DNA of 64,000 bases from Roseibium aggregatum IAM 12614 (GTDB taxonomy: Bacteria; Pseudomonadota; Alphaproteobacteria; Rhizobiales; Stappiaceae): assembly GCF_000168975.1 (NCBI RefSeq), contig NZ_AAUW01000009.1, positions 62,001 to 126,000 on the forward strand, in the 5' to 3' direction. Positions 46,352 to 54,099 of the stretch are shown piece after piece. The notes beneath the pieces are model-generated. The model was given only the letters and a program-made list of their open reading frames with translations, made no database searches and had not been told where the DNA came from. The position numbers and the translations under genes are program-made. Each line of letters begins with the position of its first letter. Positions within the stretch are counted from its first letter, which is position 1.

Positions 46352-47167
46352 TCAACAGGCTCGTGCTTTTGTGCGCTCCCAAGCCAGACGCAAGGCGTTG
46401 GCGGAGATCGGGAACACATGACCGGTTGAAGTCGGACAATCCTCAAGCACCGCTAGGGCTGACTTGGAGAGTGGTATCGTTCTGGGATCTCCATTCTTTG
46501 TTTCCCGGATCTTTGCGGTTCGATTGTCCTTGTCTATGTCCGCCCAGGTCAGTTTGAGGATTTCCCCTCGGCGCATTCCTGTCGCCAGGGCAAACTGAAT
46601 GACTGGTTTGACAAACTTGTTGCGGCACTTGTCAGCGGCAGTCAGAAGAGCCTGGAGTTCCTTGGGAGAGAGCCTCCGCTCACGTGCCTTGCCGTCAGAG
46701 GGAACCTGGATGTTATGGACCGGGTTTTCCTTGAGAGGTGCGTCCCATTCCTTGCGAGCGACCTCCAGACAGTGGCGCAGGATAACAAGCTCCCGCCTGA
46801 CGCTTGAAGGGCTCACAACGCGAAGCCGTTCGTCACGGTAACGCGCAATGGCGGAAGAGGTGAGTTTGCTGATCGGGATCCGCGCGATGTCATGCTGCAG
46901 CAGTGTCTTGAGCCTGTACCTTTCGGCCACCTCGCCGCGCTTCCTGGGGGTGATTTCCTTCCGATAGCGAAAAAGCAGGTCAGACAGGGGTGGGGATTTT
47001 TGTGCACGTGGCATTATCCCAAAGTCTTCCCGGTCCAGGGCAACTTCTGTCTGTTTTGCCCAGAGCTCTGCGTCGGCTCTCTTGAGGAATGATTTTGTAA
47101 TGGGCGCGTGGCCCTGACGGCGGACCTGGGCTTGCCAGCTCTGTCCGCGTTTTCGAATGGAAGCCAT
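46352..47167 (-). pseudogene. Truncated tyrosine integrase beside the tRNA-type repeat
   Basis: The frame starts MASIRKRGQSWQAQVRRQGH (GGAG 6 bases upstream) with an AP2-like arm-binding domain, then the core-binding domain (LLFRYRKEITPRKRGE) and the first catalytic Arg in ALATGMRRGEILKLTW. It ends at WERTKARAC where the ISL3 element begins, before the HxxR and Tyr motifs, so it cannot be active. No matching C-terminal part appears on the far side of the element. It begins about 100 bases from the 47-bp tRNA-Arg repeat, which suggests it once drove a separate island at the same site. Confidence 0.85.
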
Positions 47168-47269
47168 TCTCGTCTCCGTCACTGTGACACCAGTGTGACA
47201 GACCGATCTGAGTTGGCTTTCGAAGGTATCGAGTGATCTTCCAAGTGATTGAAACTACTTGGTAAATCA

Positions 47270-47316
47270 TGGCGCACCCGACAGGATTCGAACCTGTGAC
47301 CTCTGCCTTCGGAGGG
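47270..47316. repeat. Distal attachment repeat: 47-bp copy of the tRNA-Arg 3' end
   Basis: These 47 bases are identical to 62356-62402, the 3' part of tRNA-Arg(CCG) from the anticodon stem to CCA. The match stops sharply on both sides. It is the att site left when the element integrated into the tRNA gene. Confidence 0.95.
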
Positions 47317-47327
47317 AAGATGGCAAT

Positions 47328-48440
47328 TTAGGATTCCTTCTTTAAAATCAAAGCGTTATCTCGCATCTGCTGCAAGACCTGTACGCGTCCTGTACGAAGA
47401 GCGTCCATTATCTTCTGCTCTTCGTTCTCCGAGTGACCGTATGTATCGAAGAGCAACTTCACGTCTTTCCAACGGCCCAGCTTTGCCACTGTGTGAGGGT
47501 CGATCCCGTGTCGATTGAGCATTTCCGTAGCAAAGCCGTGTCGGCCCGCCGCATGCGGCATGCGGTGGTCTATGCCCGCAGCATCGCAAATGCGTTTCCA
47601 AGGCTTGTAGATGCTGCTGCGAGAGGCGTAGCCAAACACGAGCAGTGGGCGTTTCTGGTTTGGATCACCAGTTTTTCTCGGACGACGTGGTTTCAGCGTG
47701 GCCAACTCTTTCGCCAGCTCTTCAGACAGCGTAACTGGAGTCTCGCCATAGCCCTTCGCGGACGGCATTTTCACGCGACGGTTCTCTAGGTTCAGATGAT
47801 CTGGTGTGAGTGCCAGTGTTTGGCTAATCCGCGCTGCTGTCTCGAACATGAACTGCGCCATCAGACCAAAACGCAAATCGCTGTGCTCTTTGAATAAAAA
47901 AATCCAGAGCCAATCTCCGGGCACCTTTTCGACATTGCTTTGTTTGCCGCGCAGGACGTCCTGCTTTTCGCTTTCCATGTTCGAGTAAGCCTTGATCTTT
48001 ATCGGCTGGCATTTCCCAAGGTCATGTGCGTTATTGACTACCGCGCGAACCGGCCCAATAACCTGCTTGCGCCATGTGCTCGTCGAGTTGCCCGGCGAGA
48101 TTGCCGGACCCAGCTCGCGCACCATTTTTGGTGTGATTTCATTGACCGGTTTGTTCTCCAGGTAGGGCATGAGCTTCAACAGGTAGCCGGCATATTCCGG
48201 GGTCGGATTATAAAGCTCAACGGCGTCAGAAAACAGAAATGGCCTTTCTTCTTCAGGGAGGTCCGAGGCGTAATAGGCTCTGATCTGTTGCTGCTTGAAC
48301 CAGGCTAGGTACGTTTCTGCGTCAGCTTTTCGAGCCTTTCCCGTGCTCTTACGGATGTACTTACAGTCCGGGATCTCGTCGATACGGCCGCGGATGTGCC
48401 ATACATCGGTGTCTTTGCGCTTGATGAGTTCGAGGGGCAT
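47328..48440 (-). CDS. int: Tyrosine integrase of the mobilizable element
   Basis: A 370-residue recombinase. The catalytic residues are visible: Arg in ETAARISQTLAL, His-x-x-Arg in HAAGRHGFATEML, and Tyr in LLFDTYGHSE. The N-terminal half (IRGRIDEIPDCKYIRKSTGK) is the arm/core-binding region. The stop lies 12 bases from the attachment repeat, the usual layout for a tRNA-targeting integrase. The frame is intact. Confidence 0.92.
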   Translation of the reverse strand: MPLELIKRKDTDVWHIRGRIDEIPDCKYIRKSTGKARKADAETYLAWFKQQQIRAYYASDLPEEERPFLFSDAVELYNPTPEYAGYLLKLMPYLENKPVNEITPKMVRELGPAISPGNSTSTWRKQVIGPVRAVVNNAHDLGKCQPIKIKAYSNMESEKQDVLRGKQSNVEKVPGDWLWIFLFKEHSDLRFGLMAQFMFETAARISQTLALTPDHLNLENRRVKMPSAKGYGETPVTLSEELAKELATLKPRRPRKTGDPNQKRPLLVFGYASRSSIYKPWKRICDAAGIDHRMPHAAGRHGFATEMLNRHGIDPHTVAKLGRWKDVKLLFDTYGHSENEEQKIMDALRTGRVQVLQQMRDNALILKKES

Positions 48441-48646
48441 TGCTCTATCTGACTGAGAATGAGTTCGATGTGATCGGGGTGAAGCAGCATGGGGCGCGTG
48501 CAGGTGTAAAATGCGCCCAACCTGCGGGCCTTGGCCGTCAACTGGCGAGCAGAAATCCGAATGCCCTTCTCAGCGAAGATGGACACCCATTCCACGGCCG
48601 TTTTTGCCTCGGTCAAAGCCTTGGGAAGAGTTGTCGATTCAATCAC
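48305..48646 (-). CDS. Excisionase-like small DNA-binding protein overlapping the integrase start
   Basis: A frame of 113 residues with a GTG start (IESTTLPKALTEAKTAVEWV). Its first 70 residues contain a helix-turn-helix-like segment (GIRISARQLTAKARRLGAFY, then MLLHPDHIELILSQIE) that resembles small proteins found next to integrases in Rhizobiales. The last 45 residues overlap the integrase gene and are Ser/Thr/Arg-rich, so they may be unselected read-through or a frameshifted end. Position suggests a recombination directionality factor. Confidence is moderate. Confidence 0.5.
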   Translation of the reverse strand: MIESTTLPKALTEAKTAVEWVSIFAEKGIRISARQLTAKARRLGAFYTCTRPMLLHPDHIELILSQIEQCPSNSSSAKTPMYGTSAAVSTRSRTVSTSVRARERLEKLTQKRT

Positions 48647-48658
48647 AAGGACGACCGT

Positions 48659-48847
48659 TTATCGACCAGACTGAGGCGAACTGGGCGCATGACGGGATGC
48701 GCAGGCCAGGTCTTCCATTCGATGCCGGATGCATCGCACGATTTCGCTGTTCAACGAAGAGGCGTTCTTCTGGGTTTCCAATTCCAGAAACCGCTTGGTC
48801 TCAAGAGGCAGGCGCAGGAGGACTTTCGGCCAGTTTTGTTTATTCAT
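48659..48847 (-). CDS. Arc-type ribbon-helix-helix regulator
   Basis: A 62-residue protein from the ATG at 48847. MNKQNWPKVLLRLPLETKRF gives the DNA-binding beta strand and SSLNSEIVRCIRHRME the second helix of the Arc fold. It is transcribed toward the excisionase-like and integrase genes and divergently from the regulator at 48959. It probably controls the integration genes. Confidence 0.75.
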   Translation of the reverse strand: MNKQNWPKVLLRLPLETKRFLELETQKNASSLNSEIVRCIRHRMEDLACASRHAPSSPQSGR

Positions 48848-48958
48848 TTCACACACTCCGAATTAGTATCATTGTGATATTTGTCGGCGCACCATATGCC
48901 AAAAAGATCTCATTGTGCTAGTATTTTCTGCATAGCACTTTGCGAGTATCAACAGGCC
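48848..48958. promoter_or_regulatory. Divergent promoter/operator region of the two Arc-type regulators
   Basis: About 110 A/T-rich bases between divergent genes. TCATTGTG occurs twice in the same orientation (about 48868 and 48911), each followed by a TA-containing segment (ATATTT or CTAGTATTT). These are candidate operators for one of the ribbon-helix-helix proteins and may form an integration/maintenance switch. Confidence 0.5.
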
Positions 48959-49843
48959 ATGACGAGCCAGACCAAAGCCAAAGACAAAGATCAATTTGTC
49001 GTCCGCCTGCCAGACGGCATGCGCGATCAAATCGCCGAGGCCGCAAAACTCAGCAATCGCTCCATGAACGCTGAAATCGTTGCGCGGCTAGAGGAGACGT
49101 TTTTGTCCAGCGTTTCCGTCAGGTACAAATGGGCGCTTGCGCAAATCAATGACGCGGTCCATGCGAAAATATCTGTCTCGAAAATCGCTGAGGCTGTTTC
49201 GGAAGAGACGGCGGAGCAATTAGAACGAGTCTTTGGAGGGAGCGCCTATCCACCTTTTGAGCTTTCCGACCGTGTTGCCAAATATCTGAATGTGCGGCCG
49301 GACTGGCTCAAGCATGGCGAAGGGCACCCTTTTGAAGTGCATGACCTGTACTCTTATGGGGTGAAACTAGCGGAAACGCTCGCGAAGCAGCGCCCGAAAA
49401 AAATTGCGTTTATCCGGAGCATGGCGAGGGAAGGCAACGTGGCTATTGTCACGATGCATGATGGTTTCGTCTGCCAAACTTTCAAAACGACGTTGAATCT
49501 GAGCGAAGTAGTCGGCGGCTCGGGCGAATATGATCAAGCCCGTTTTTCAAATACATGCCGAAAGCTGAGTTCGGACTATAGGCAGTTAGACTCGTCAGGG
49601 TATCTCTTGGAGGCAGAGCCATTTGTTCAGCTCACACATGGAGAACTGAACCCTCTTCTTGCAGTCAAGCAGGCCCGGTCGTCATCTTGGTTCTCAGATT
49701 GGTGGCAACCGTCCAGCTTTGAAAACCAGGCAAACGACTTTGGTTATTGGGCTGGCTACCAGGAGCTGTGCAAAAGGGTCTATCACAAAATCGAACTCAA
49801 CGATGAATTGCGATCGGAGCGTGACACAATTTTGAATGACTAG
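48959..49843 (+). CDS. Arc-type regulator fused to a phage-repressor-like domain
   Basis: A 294-residue protein from the ATG at 48959. Residues about 1-45 form an Arc-like ribbon-helix-helix (KDQFVVRLPDGMRDQIAEAA, NRSMNAEIVARLEETF). Residues about 50-120 look like a helical DNA-binding domain ending VRPDWLKHGEGHPF, a motif common in CI/C2-type phage repressors. The rest (170 residues) is unrecognised. It is divergent from the small Arc gene and ends about 30 bases from the convergent HipA fusion gene. It may act as the element's master repressor. Confidence 0.65.
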   Translation: MTSQTKAKDKDQFVVRLPDGMRDQIAEAAKLSNRSMNAEIVARLEETFLSSVSVRYKWALAQINDAVHAKISVSKIAEAVSEETAEQLERVFGGSAYPPFELSDRVAKYLNVRPDWLKHGEGHPFEVHDLYSYGVKLAETLAKQRPKKIAFIRSMAREGNVAIVTMHDGFVCQTFKTTLNLSEVVGGSGEYDQARFSNTCRKLSSDYRQLDSSGYLLEAEPFVQLTHGELNPLLAVKQARSSSWFSDWWQPSSFENQANDFGYWAGYQELCKRVYHKIELNDELRSERDTILND

Positions 49844-49873
49844 CTGCTTCGGGTGGCCTGACTAGGCCCAAAA

Positions 49874-51709
49874 TCATTCGAATGCGTCAACGCGTTCGCG
49901 GCAGAGCCTGAGCATTTGCTCGGCCTTGGCGGTAATGTCTTGGTCTATGCCGGGAACATCCGGAATAATGACGGCATCAATGCCAGCACGAAGCCTAGTA
50001 AGGACGGCGTCTATCGCCTGGTTTGCCGCACTGGCGGTCAAGCCGGCTATCGCCGCCGTCCTGAGGAAATCAGCGCGACGCAGGCGATTGTCTTTGCCGT
50101 TGATCTTCAGTGCCATGCGATCATGTTCGAGGCCAGGAAAGACGACCGTGGTGACGGCGTCATAGAGCGGTGCTACGCGCACGGTTTCGAAACTGCTTGT
50201 ATCCGGCTGGGCTACCTTGAGCAGCGCAAGGTTCTTGAGGTGCATGTCTCCATCGGCAACGAGCCAGGCAAACAAGGCGCGCTTGAGCAAGAGCAGCAGA
50301 TCGGCTTCGGGCTCGGATGAGAGCGGGCGCACTGCTCGCGCGATACGCTCGATCGTGCCGTCATATTTCGCTTCAGGAGGCAGATCGAGAACTGAACACA
50401 AATCTTCAAGCGCTATTCGCCGCTTGTCGTCAGGGGACGTGCGAATGTCGAAGCGCTCGACAATCAGCGCAGGCGGCATCCCGTCCGGCATGGCAACCAG
50501 CGCCGTCGAGGGGGTGTCGAGTCCGGCGTGGCGACCGAGCGCCATGGCGAGAAATTCGATCACCGGCAGTGCTTGGAAGCCGCTTGTCCCGGCGGGCTTG
50601 AGTATGTGCGTAAATGGCAGCCCGGTACTGGGAACGAGCTTCCCGTCCTCACCGAGGAACATCGGTGCCTTGATCTGCACTCCGGACAGACGCGGTGTGT
50701 CGGCGCTGGCGTAAAGGCGCGCGAGCTTCTCTTCGAAGCTGTGCTCGATGTCCCCACGGCTTGGTCCTGCATAGGTGCCGGTGAAGATGCCGTCTGTTTT
50801 GAAATCGTTCAGACGACAGGTGAGAATGTCTGCTGGCAAGGCGTCAAGATCGGCAGCCTTGGTGCTGATAGTGATATTCGACATATAGCGCTTGCCCGAG
50901 CGCAGAACGGCGCGTTCGTCGTTTTCCTGCAGAACGCGCTCCAGCCAGCCTTCAGGCAGAAGAGAGAGAATGAAAGGCGGTAGCTGGCCGGGAACGCGCT
51001 GCTGGATCAGCGGCAGATCGAATCCCTCGTCCGGTTTCCAGCGCCATTCAAAGCCGTCGTACAAGAGATGCCCGATATGTGTTCCGTGCCAGGCAACGAT
51101 GAAATCGAGTGCCGCTTCGTTGCGGATCTCAATTTTTGCGCCGGTATGAAGAAGATAGCGTTCTGCTTGCTCGCCCTCGCGATACCACTGGTTTTCACGG
51201 GCCAGCGCCCATAGCGCATCCGCTGCAGCTTTGGGGGTGCCGTACTCGTCCACCAGTCGGCGTGCGATGTCGGCACGCATTGCTTCATCGATTGAAGCGG
51301 CATGCTCACTACGCAGGCGAAAGCCTTCGAGAAATCGCTGACGAACGGACGAAACATTGGCGTGGAATTCCCCCATGCCATCATCGATGATGGCGGTGGC
51401 AACAGCCGGGTGTTCGGGGGCCACGTTCTGGATGATTTCCAGGGTTCTGATACGTGTCCGCTGACTGCGCGGACCGCTTATGAAGAGCCGTCCATCGCGC
51501 GTCGGCGCGAGCAGGACAGCGCTGGCAGCGGAGAGATAAGCGCGAGGATAGAGGTAGCGGGCAATCCGGATGGAATGCCGAAGCACATCGACGTCCGCAT
51601 CGGCGCCGGCATCGACGTAGATGCCGCGCATGAGTTGCACAATCTTGCCGGTTTCGGCCTGATAGTGTGCGCGACTTCTGTCGAGATTCTCGCCAACGAG
51701 ATAGAGCAA
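49874..51709 (-). CDS. AbiEi-like antitoxin domain fused to a HipA kinase
   Basis: A 611-residue fusion. Residues about 1-95 match the AbiEi-type winged-helix antitoxin domain (VQLMRGIYVDAGADADVDVL, LSAASAVLL, GRLFISGPRSQRTR). The rest is a HipA-family Ser/Thr kinase: GQLPPFILSLLPEGWLERVL, LPFTHILKPAG, the catalytic loop VADGDMHLKNLALL (about 485-495) and the metal-binding Asp in PLYDAVTT. HipA proteins phosphorylate targets such as glutamyl-tRNA synthetase and are usually held by a separate HipB, which is absent here. The frame opens with TTG at 51709. Two palindromes just upstream are probable operators. Confidence 0.85.
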   Translation of the reverse strand: MLYLVGENLDRSRAHYQAETGKIVQLMRGIYVDAGADADVDVLRHSIRIARYLYPRAYLSAASAVLLAPTRDGRLFISGPRSQRTRIRTLEIIQNVAPEHPAVATAIIDDGMGEFHANVSSVRQRFLEGFRLRSEHAASIDEAMRADIARRLVDEYGTPKAAADALWALARENQWYREGEQAERYLLHTGAKIEIRNEAALDFIVAWHGTHIGHLLYDGFEWRWKPDEGFDLPLIQQRVPGQLPPFILSLLPEGWLERVLQENDERAVLRSGKRYMSNITISTKAADLDALPADILTCRLNDFKTDGIFTGTYAGPSRGDIEHSFEEKLARLYASADTPRLSGVQIKAPMFLGEDGKLVPSTGLPFTHILKPAGTSGFQALPVIEFLAMALGRHAGLDTPSTALVAMPDGMPPALIVERFDIRTSPDDKRRIALEDLCSVLDLPPEAKYDGTIERIARAVRPLSSEPEADLLLLLKRALFAWLVADGDMHLKNLALLKVAQPDTSSFETVRVAPLYDAVTTVVFPGLEHDRMALKINGKDNRLRRADFLRTAAIAGLTASAANQAIDAVLTRLRAGIDAVIIPDVPGIDQDITAKAEQMLRLCRERVDAFE

Positions 51710-51713
51710 TCTT

Positions 51714-51748
51714 CTAACTTTCGCGTATTCGACCTACGAGAAAGTTAG
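51714..51748. promoter_or_regulatory. Palindromic operator 1 upstream of the AbiEi-HipA gene
   Basis: CTAACTTTCGCGTA (51714-51727) and TACGAGAAAGTTAG (51735-51748) form an inverted repeat with 13 of 14 matches around a 7-base centre. It abuts the start codon, so a bound protein would block expression. Confidence 0.75.
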
Positions 51749-51779
51749 GATTTTCCGCCTCAAATGTCAAAGAATTCTG

Positions 51780-51808
51780 ACTTTCGCGTATTTAATATAC
51801 GTAAAAGT
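51780..51808. promoter_or_regulatory. Palindromic operator 2 upstream of the AbiEi-HipA gene
   Basis: ACTTTCGCGTAT (51780-51791) and ATACGTAAAAGT (51797-51808) form a second inverted repeat with the same half-site, ACTTTCGCGTA. Two similar operators about 63 bases apart fit cooperative autorepression by the fused winged-helix domain (inference). Confidence 0.7.
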
Positions 51809-52104
51809 TTGAATCTCGCCCAAATTGTGTCACCGCTACTGCCGCCGGAACCGCCTATTGACCTTTCGAACCTGCAGTTCCGCTTTTTCGGAAACCGCAA
51901 TCGAACCGGATTGCTAGTCCTTTGAGCGAGGGTCGTCTCTGAAGCCGACCGCACCGGTTCTGTGCTTCGGGCCTACGAACTTATGCGTATGCGTTAGAGG
52001 TGAGGCTACCGGCCAGCTCATGTCTTTATGCAGCGCGGGTGTTTCATCGAATTAGCATGTTCCAGTTGTTGCGCTGACGCTTGAAGTGTGTGTCGGCTTC
52101 GATC
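51809..52104. other. Intergenic region between the HipA fusion and the TacA-TacT module
   Basis: About 300 bases with no supported gene. It should hold the promoter of the HipA fusion gene on the minus strand. Confidence 0.35.
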
Positions 52105-52133
52105 TTGAACTGTGCGTCTATCTGGCGTACATT
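52105..52133 (+). promoter_or_regulatory. Probable sigma-70 promoter of the TacA-TacT module
   Basis: TTGAAC (52105-52110) and TACATT (52128-52133) are separated by 17 bases, close to the -35/-10 consensus. The start codon lies 45 bases further on. Confidence 0.55.
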
Positions 52134-52178
52134 ATGCATGAACTTACCCTTCGAACCACGCAAGCAAAGGAGGTGACT

Positions 52179-52490
52179 ATGTTGGGAGCAACGGATCTCG
52201 CATCTTCTCGGCAAGAGAAGAGCGACGCCAGGCTGAACATCCGCACGAAAGCCTCGATAAAGGCGGCCATTGAAAAGGCCGCTGAACTTTCCGGCATGGA
52301 TCTCAGCACATTTACGACCAATGCAGCATTGCTGCGTGCCCAGGATGTGATTGCAGCGCACGAACGGACGGTGCTGGCGCCGGTCGATCATGCCGCGTTC
52401 TTTGACGCGCTTGAACGCCCGGCCGCACCGACAGAAAAGCTGTTGGCCGCCGCAAAGCTGCACAAGGAGATGGTTGCCGAAAGTGAGTGA
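52179..52490 (+). CDS. tacA: DUF1778 antitoxin (TacA-like)
   Basis: A 103-residue ribbon-helix-helix antitoxin. SDARLNIRTKASIKAAIEKA is the DUF1778 N-terminus; the C-terminal half (DHAAFFDALERPAAPTEKLL) is the toxin-binding region that wraps the acetyltransferase in studied pairs. AAGGAGG at 52167-52173 is an excellent ribosome site for the ATG at 52179. It overlaps the toxin gene by 8 bases. Confidence 0.9.
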   Translation: MLGATDLASSRQEKSDARLNIRTKASIKAAIEKAAELSGMDLSTFTTNAALLRAQDVIAAHERTVLAPVDHAAFFDALERPAAPTEKLLAAAKLHKEMVAESE

Positions 52491-53022
52491 AATATTGCGG
52501 CCTTTAAAATTTGAGCCGTTCGATCCGGAAAAACATGATCGAACGGCTTTTTCATGCGGCGTCGACCAGGTCGACAACTATTTCAAAAAAACAGCAAACA
52601 AGCTCCAGAAAGCGGGAAATGTTCGAGTGTCAGTGCTGCTCGGCGCGGACGATCAATTGCTGGGCTTCTACGCTGTTAACGCCCATTCAGTTGATTATGC
52701 CGAGTTGCCAAAAAAGTATGCTCGAACGCGGCCGAGTCACAGTTCAATCCCAGCTGCCTTTATTTCGATGATTGGCGTTGATCAGAGGTTCCAAGGGAAC
52801 GGACTAGGCGGCATTTTGCTCGTTGATGCTTTGAAAAAACTCGCCCGTGCTTCCGAGACACTCGGCATTGCTGTGGTGCTCATGGATGTCCTGGACTGCG
52901 GAAACGAGGAGGCAACTAAACGGCGGTTAGCGCTATACACGGGCTATGGTTTCTCAAAGCTTGAAAACGCACCACTTCGCCTCTTTCTTCCCATACAGGA
53001 CGCGCGGGCTTTGCTGATCTAA
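52483..53022 (+). CDS. tacT: GNAT acetyltransferase toxin (TacT-like)
   Basis: A 179-residue GNAT protein with a GTG start. The N-terminus FEPFDPEKHDRTAFSCGVDQ matches TacT-type toxins. The acetyl-CoA-binding segment is VDQRFQGNGLGGILLVDALK (Q-x-x-G-x-G), and the YTGYGFSK end carries the catalytic Tyr region. Known members acetylate aminoacyl-tRNAs and stop translation; the upstream antitoxin neutralises them. It probably stabilises the element. Confidence 0.9.
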   Translation: MSEILRPLKFEPFDPEKHDRTAFSCGVDQVDNYFKKTANKLQKAGNVRVSVLLGADDQLLGFYAVNAHSVDYAELPKKYARTRPSHSSIPAAFISMIGVDQRFQGNGLGGILLVDALKKLARASETLGIAVVLMDVLDCGNEEATKRRLALYTGYGFSKLENAPLRLFLPIQDARALLI

Positions 53023-53430
53023 TCAGGTCTCTGTCCTGAGCGACGCCAGGTCTATTCGGTCACTAATTTCAGAAATTGATTAGTGGCAGCCGCTAATAAA
53101 CAAAATCGGCATTTTCTTTAATAAGGGTGAAGTGGTTCCCGTCTTTGAATTGCTCCATATGGCCTCATGAGCCGCCTCAGGCTACATAGCGCCCACAGGG
53201 CGGTCGTTCAGCGGTTCGAAATCAGATCTCCATAGCAGCTATTCGTTGCGAACTGATCTAAGGAACAAAATGGGCGGAGAGCGGTAGTTCGCTGCGGGCG
53301 CAGAAAACAAATAACAAAACTGGAAAAGTGGCCATTCGTATGTGAAATGGAATACAAGATCAAAGAATTTACGGGCCATGCACGGCCTACACGCTTGGCT
53401 CAGACACAGTTTCAGTTTCTGCCCTCGCTC
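53023..53430. other. Intergenic region after the TacT gene
   Basis: About 410 bases without a supported gene. CACTAAT and ATTAGTG at about 53060-53086 form a small hairpin that may end the toxin-antitoxin transcript. Confidence 0.35.
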
Positions 53431-54099
53431 CTACACAAAGCTCCAGTGCAGGTCGGATCGTTCGCGTTCTGTAACCGTGGCAGCGAAGTCCGGAGCACCG
53501 CTTTTCCATTCAGCGCACAACTCGTGGTACGGAGTGTTATAAAACGCCCTCAGCACAAAATTGAGGAATCTATGGGGAGTTAGCGCACCTATGACGGGTA
53601 TCCGGCAATTTCGGTACTGCCCGACTGTAAAATGGGAAGCCGGATGGATGTAGTCTTCGAATGCGGCCAAATCGAAATCAAATCTGACAGGTGTTGTCAC
53701 GATGTCCTTCATGACAACTTCGGCGAAGAGTATATCGTTCTCATAAACTTCGGGATCGTTTTGATACTCGAGTAGGTCTGGCGATGGATAAAACGAAAGC
53801 ACGTGTTTGATCAGTTCACCCTTCCGAAAGCGGTACCGAAACTGCACTAATGCACCATCTATCAACCGCATGTTGAACGCCCGTTTTTCTCGAAGAACTT
53901 CGTATGTCTCAGAGTACGGTCTGTTTCGAAGCGCGACAGAGGCTTCTTCCAGACCAACAATCGACAGTTCGTCAATGGCACCTTCATCCGAGGGATAGGT
54001 TGCTTGCCGCGGAAAATTTGGTTCAACACACAGCCCCACTTCGATCATCTTTGATGTCAAGTCACGGATTTCTGATGCTACAGATTTTATATCTGCCAT
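53431..54099 (-). CDS. DUF2290 protein, second gene of the helicase pair
   Basis: A 222-residue soluble protein of the DUF2290 type (IRDLTSKMIEVGLCVEPNFP, then LVQFRYRFRKGELIKHVLSF and HPASHFTVGQYRNCRIPV). Its function is unknown. The stretch HFTVGQYRNCRIPV carries conserved-looking His, Gln and Arg residues, which could be a binding or catalytic site. Its ATG overlaps the helicase stop by one base (TAATG), a strong sign of translational coupling, so the two proteins probably act together. Confidence 0.75.
   Translation of the reverse strand: MADIKSVASEIRDLTSKMIEVGLCVEPNFPRQATYPSDEGAIDELSIVGLEEASVALRNRPYSETYEVLREKRAFNMRLIDGALVQFRYRFRKGELIKHVLSFYPSPDLLEYQNDPEVYENDILFAEVVMKDIVTTPVRFDFDLAAFEDYIHPASHFTVGQYRNCRIPVIGALTPHRFLNFVLRAFYNTPYHELCAEWKSGAPDFAATVTERERSDLHWSFV

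Noticed and set aside
51760..51954. 64-codon minus-strand frame upstream of the HipA fusion
   Set aside because: It runs through a palindromic operator, lacks a ribosome site and has no family features.
52044..52577. Minus-strand frame opposite tacA
   Set aside because: tacA has promoter, ribosome site and family match; the antisense frame overlaps it entirely.
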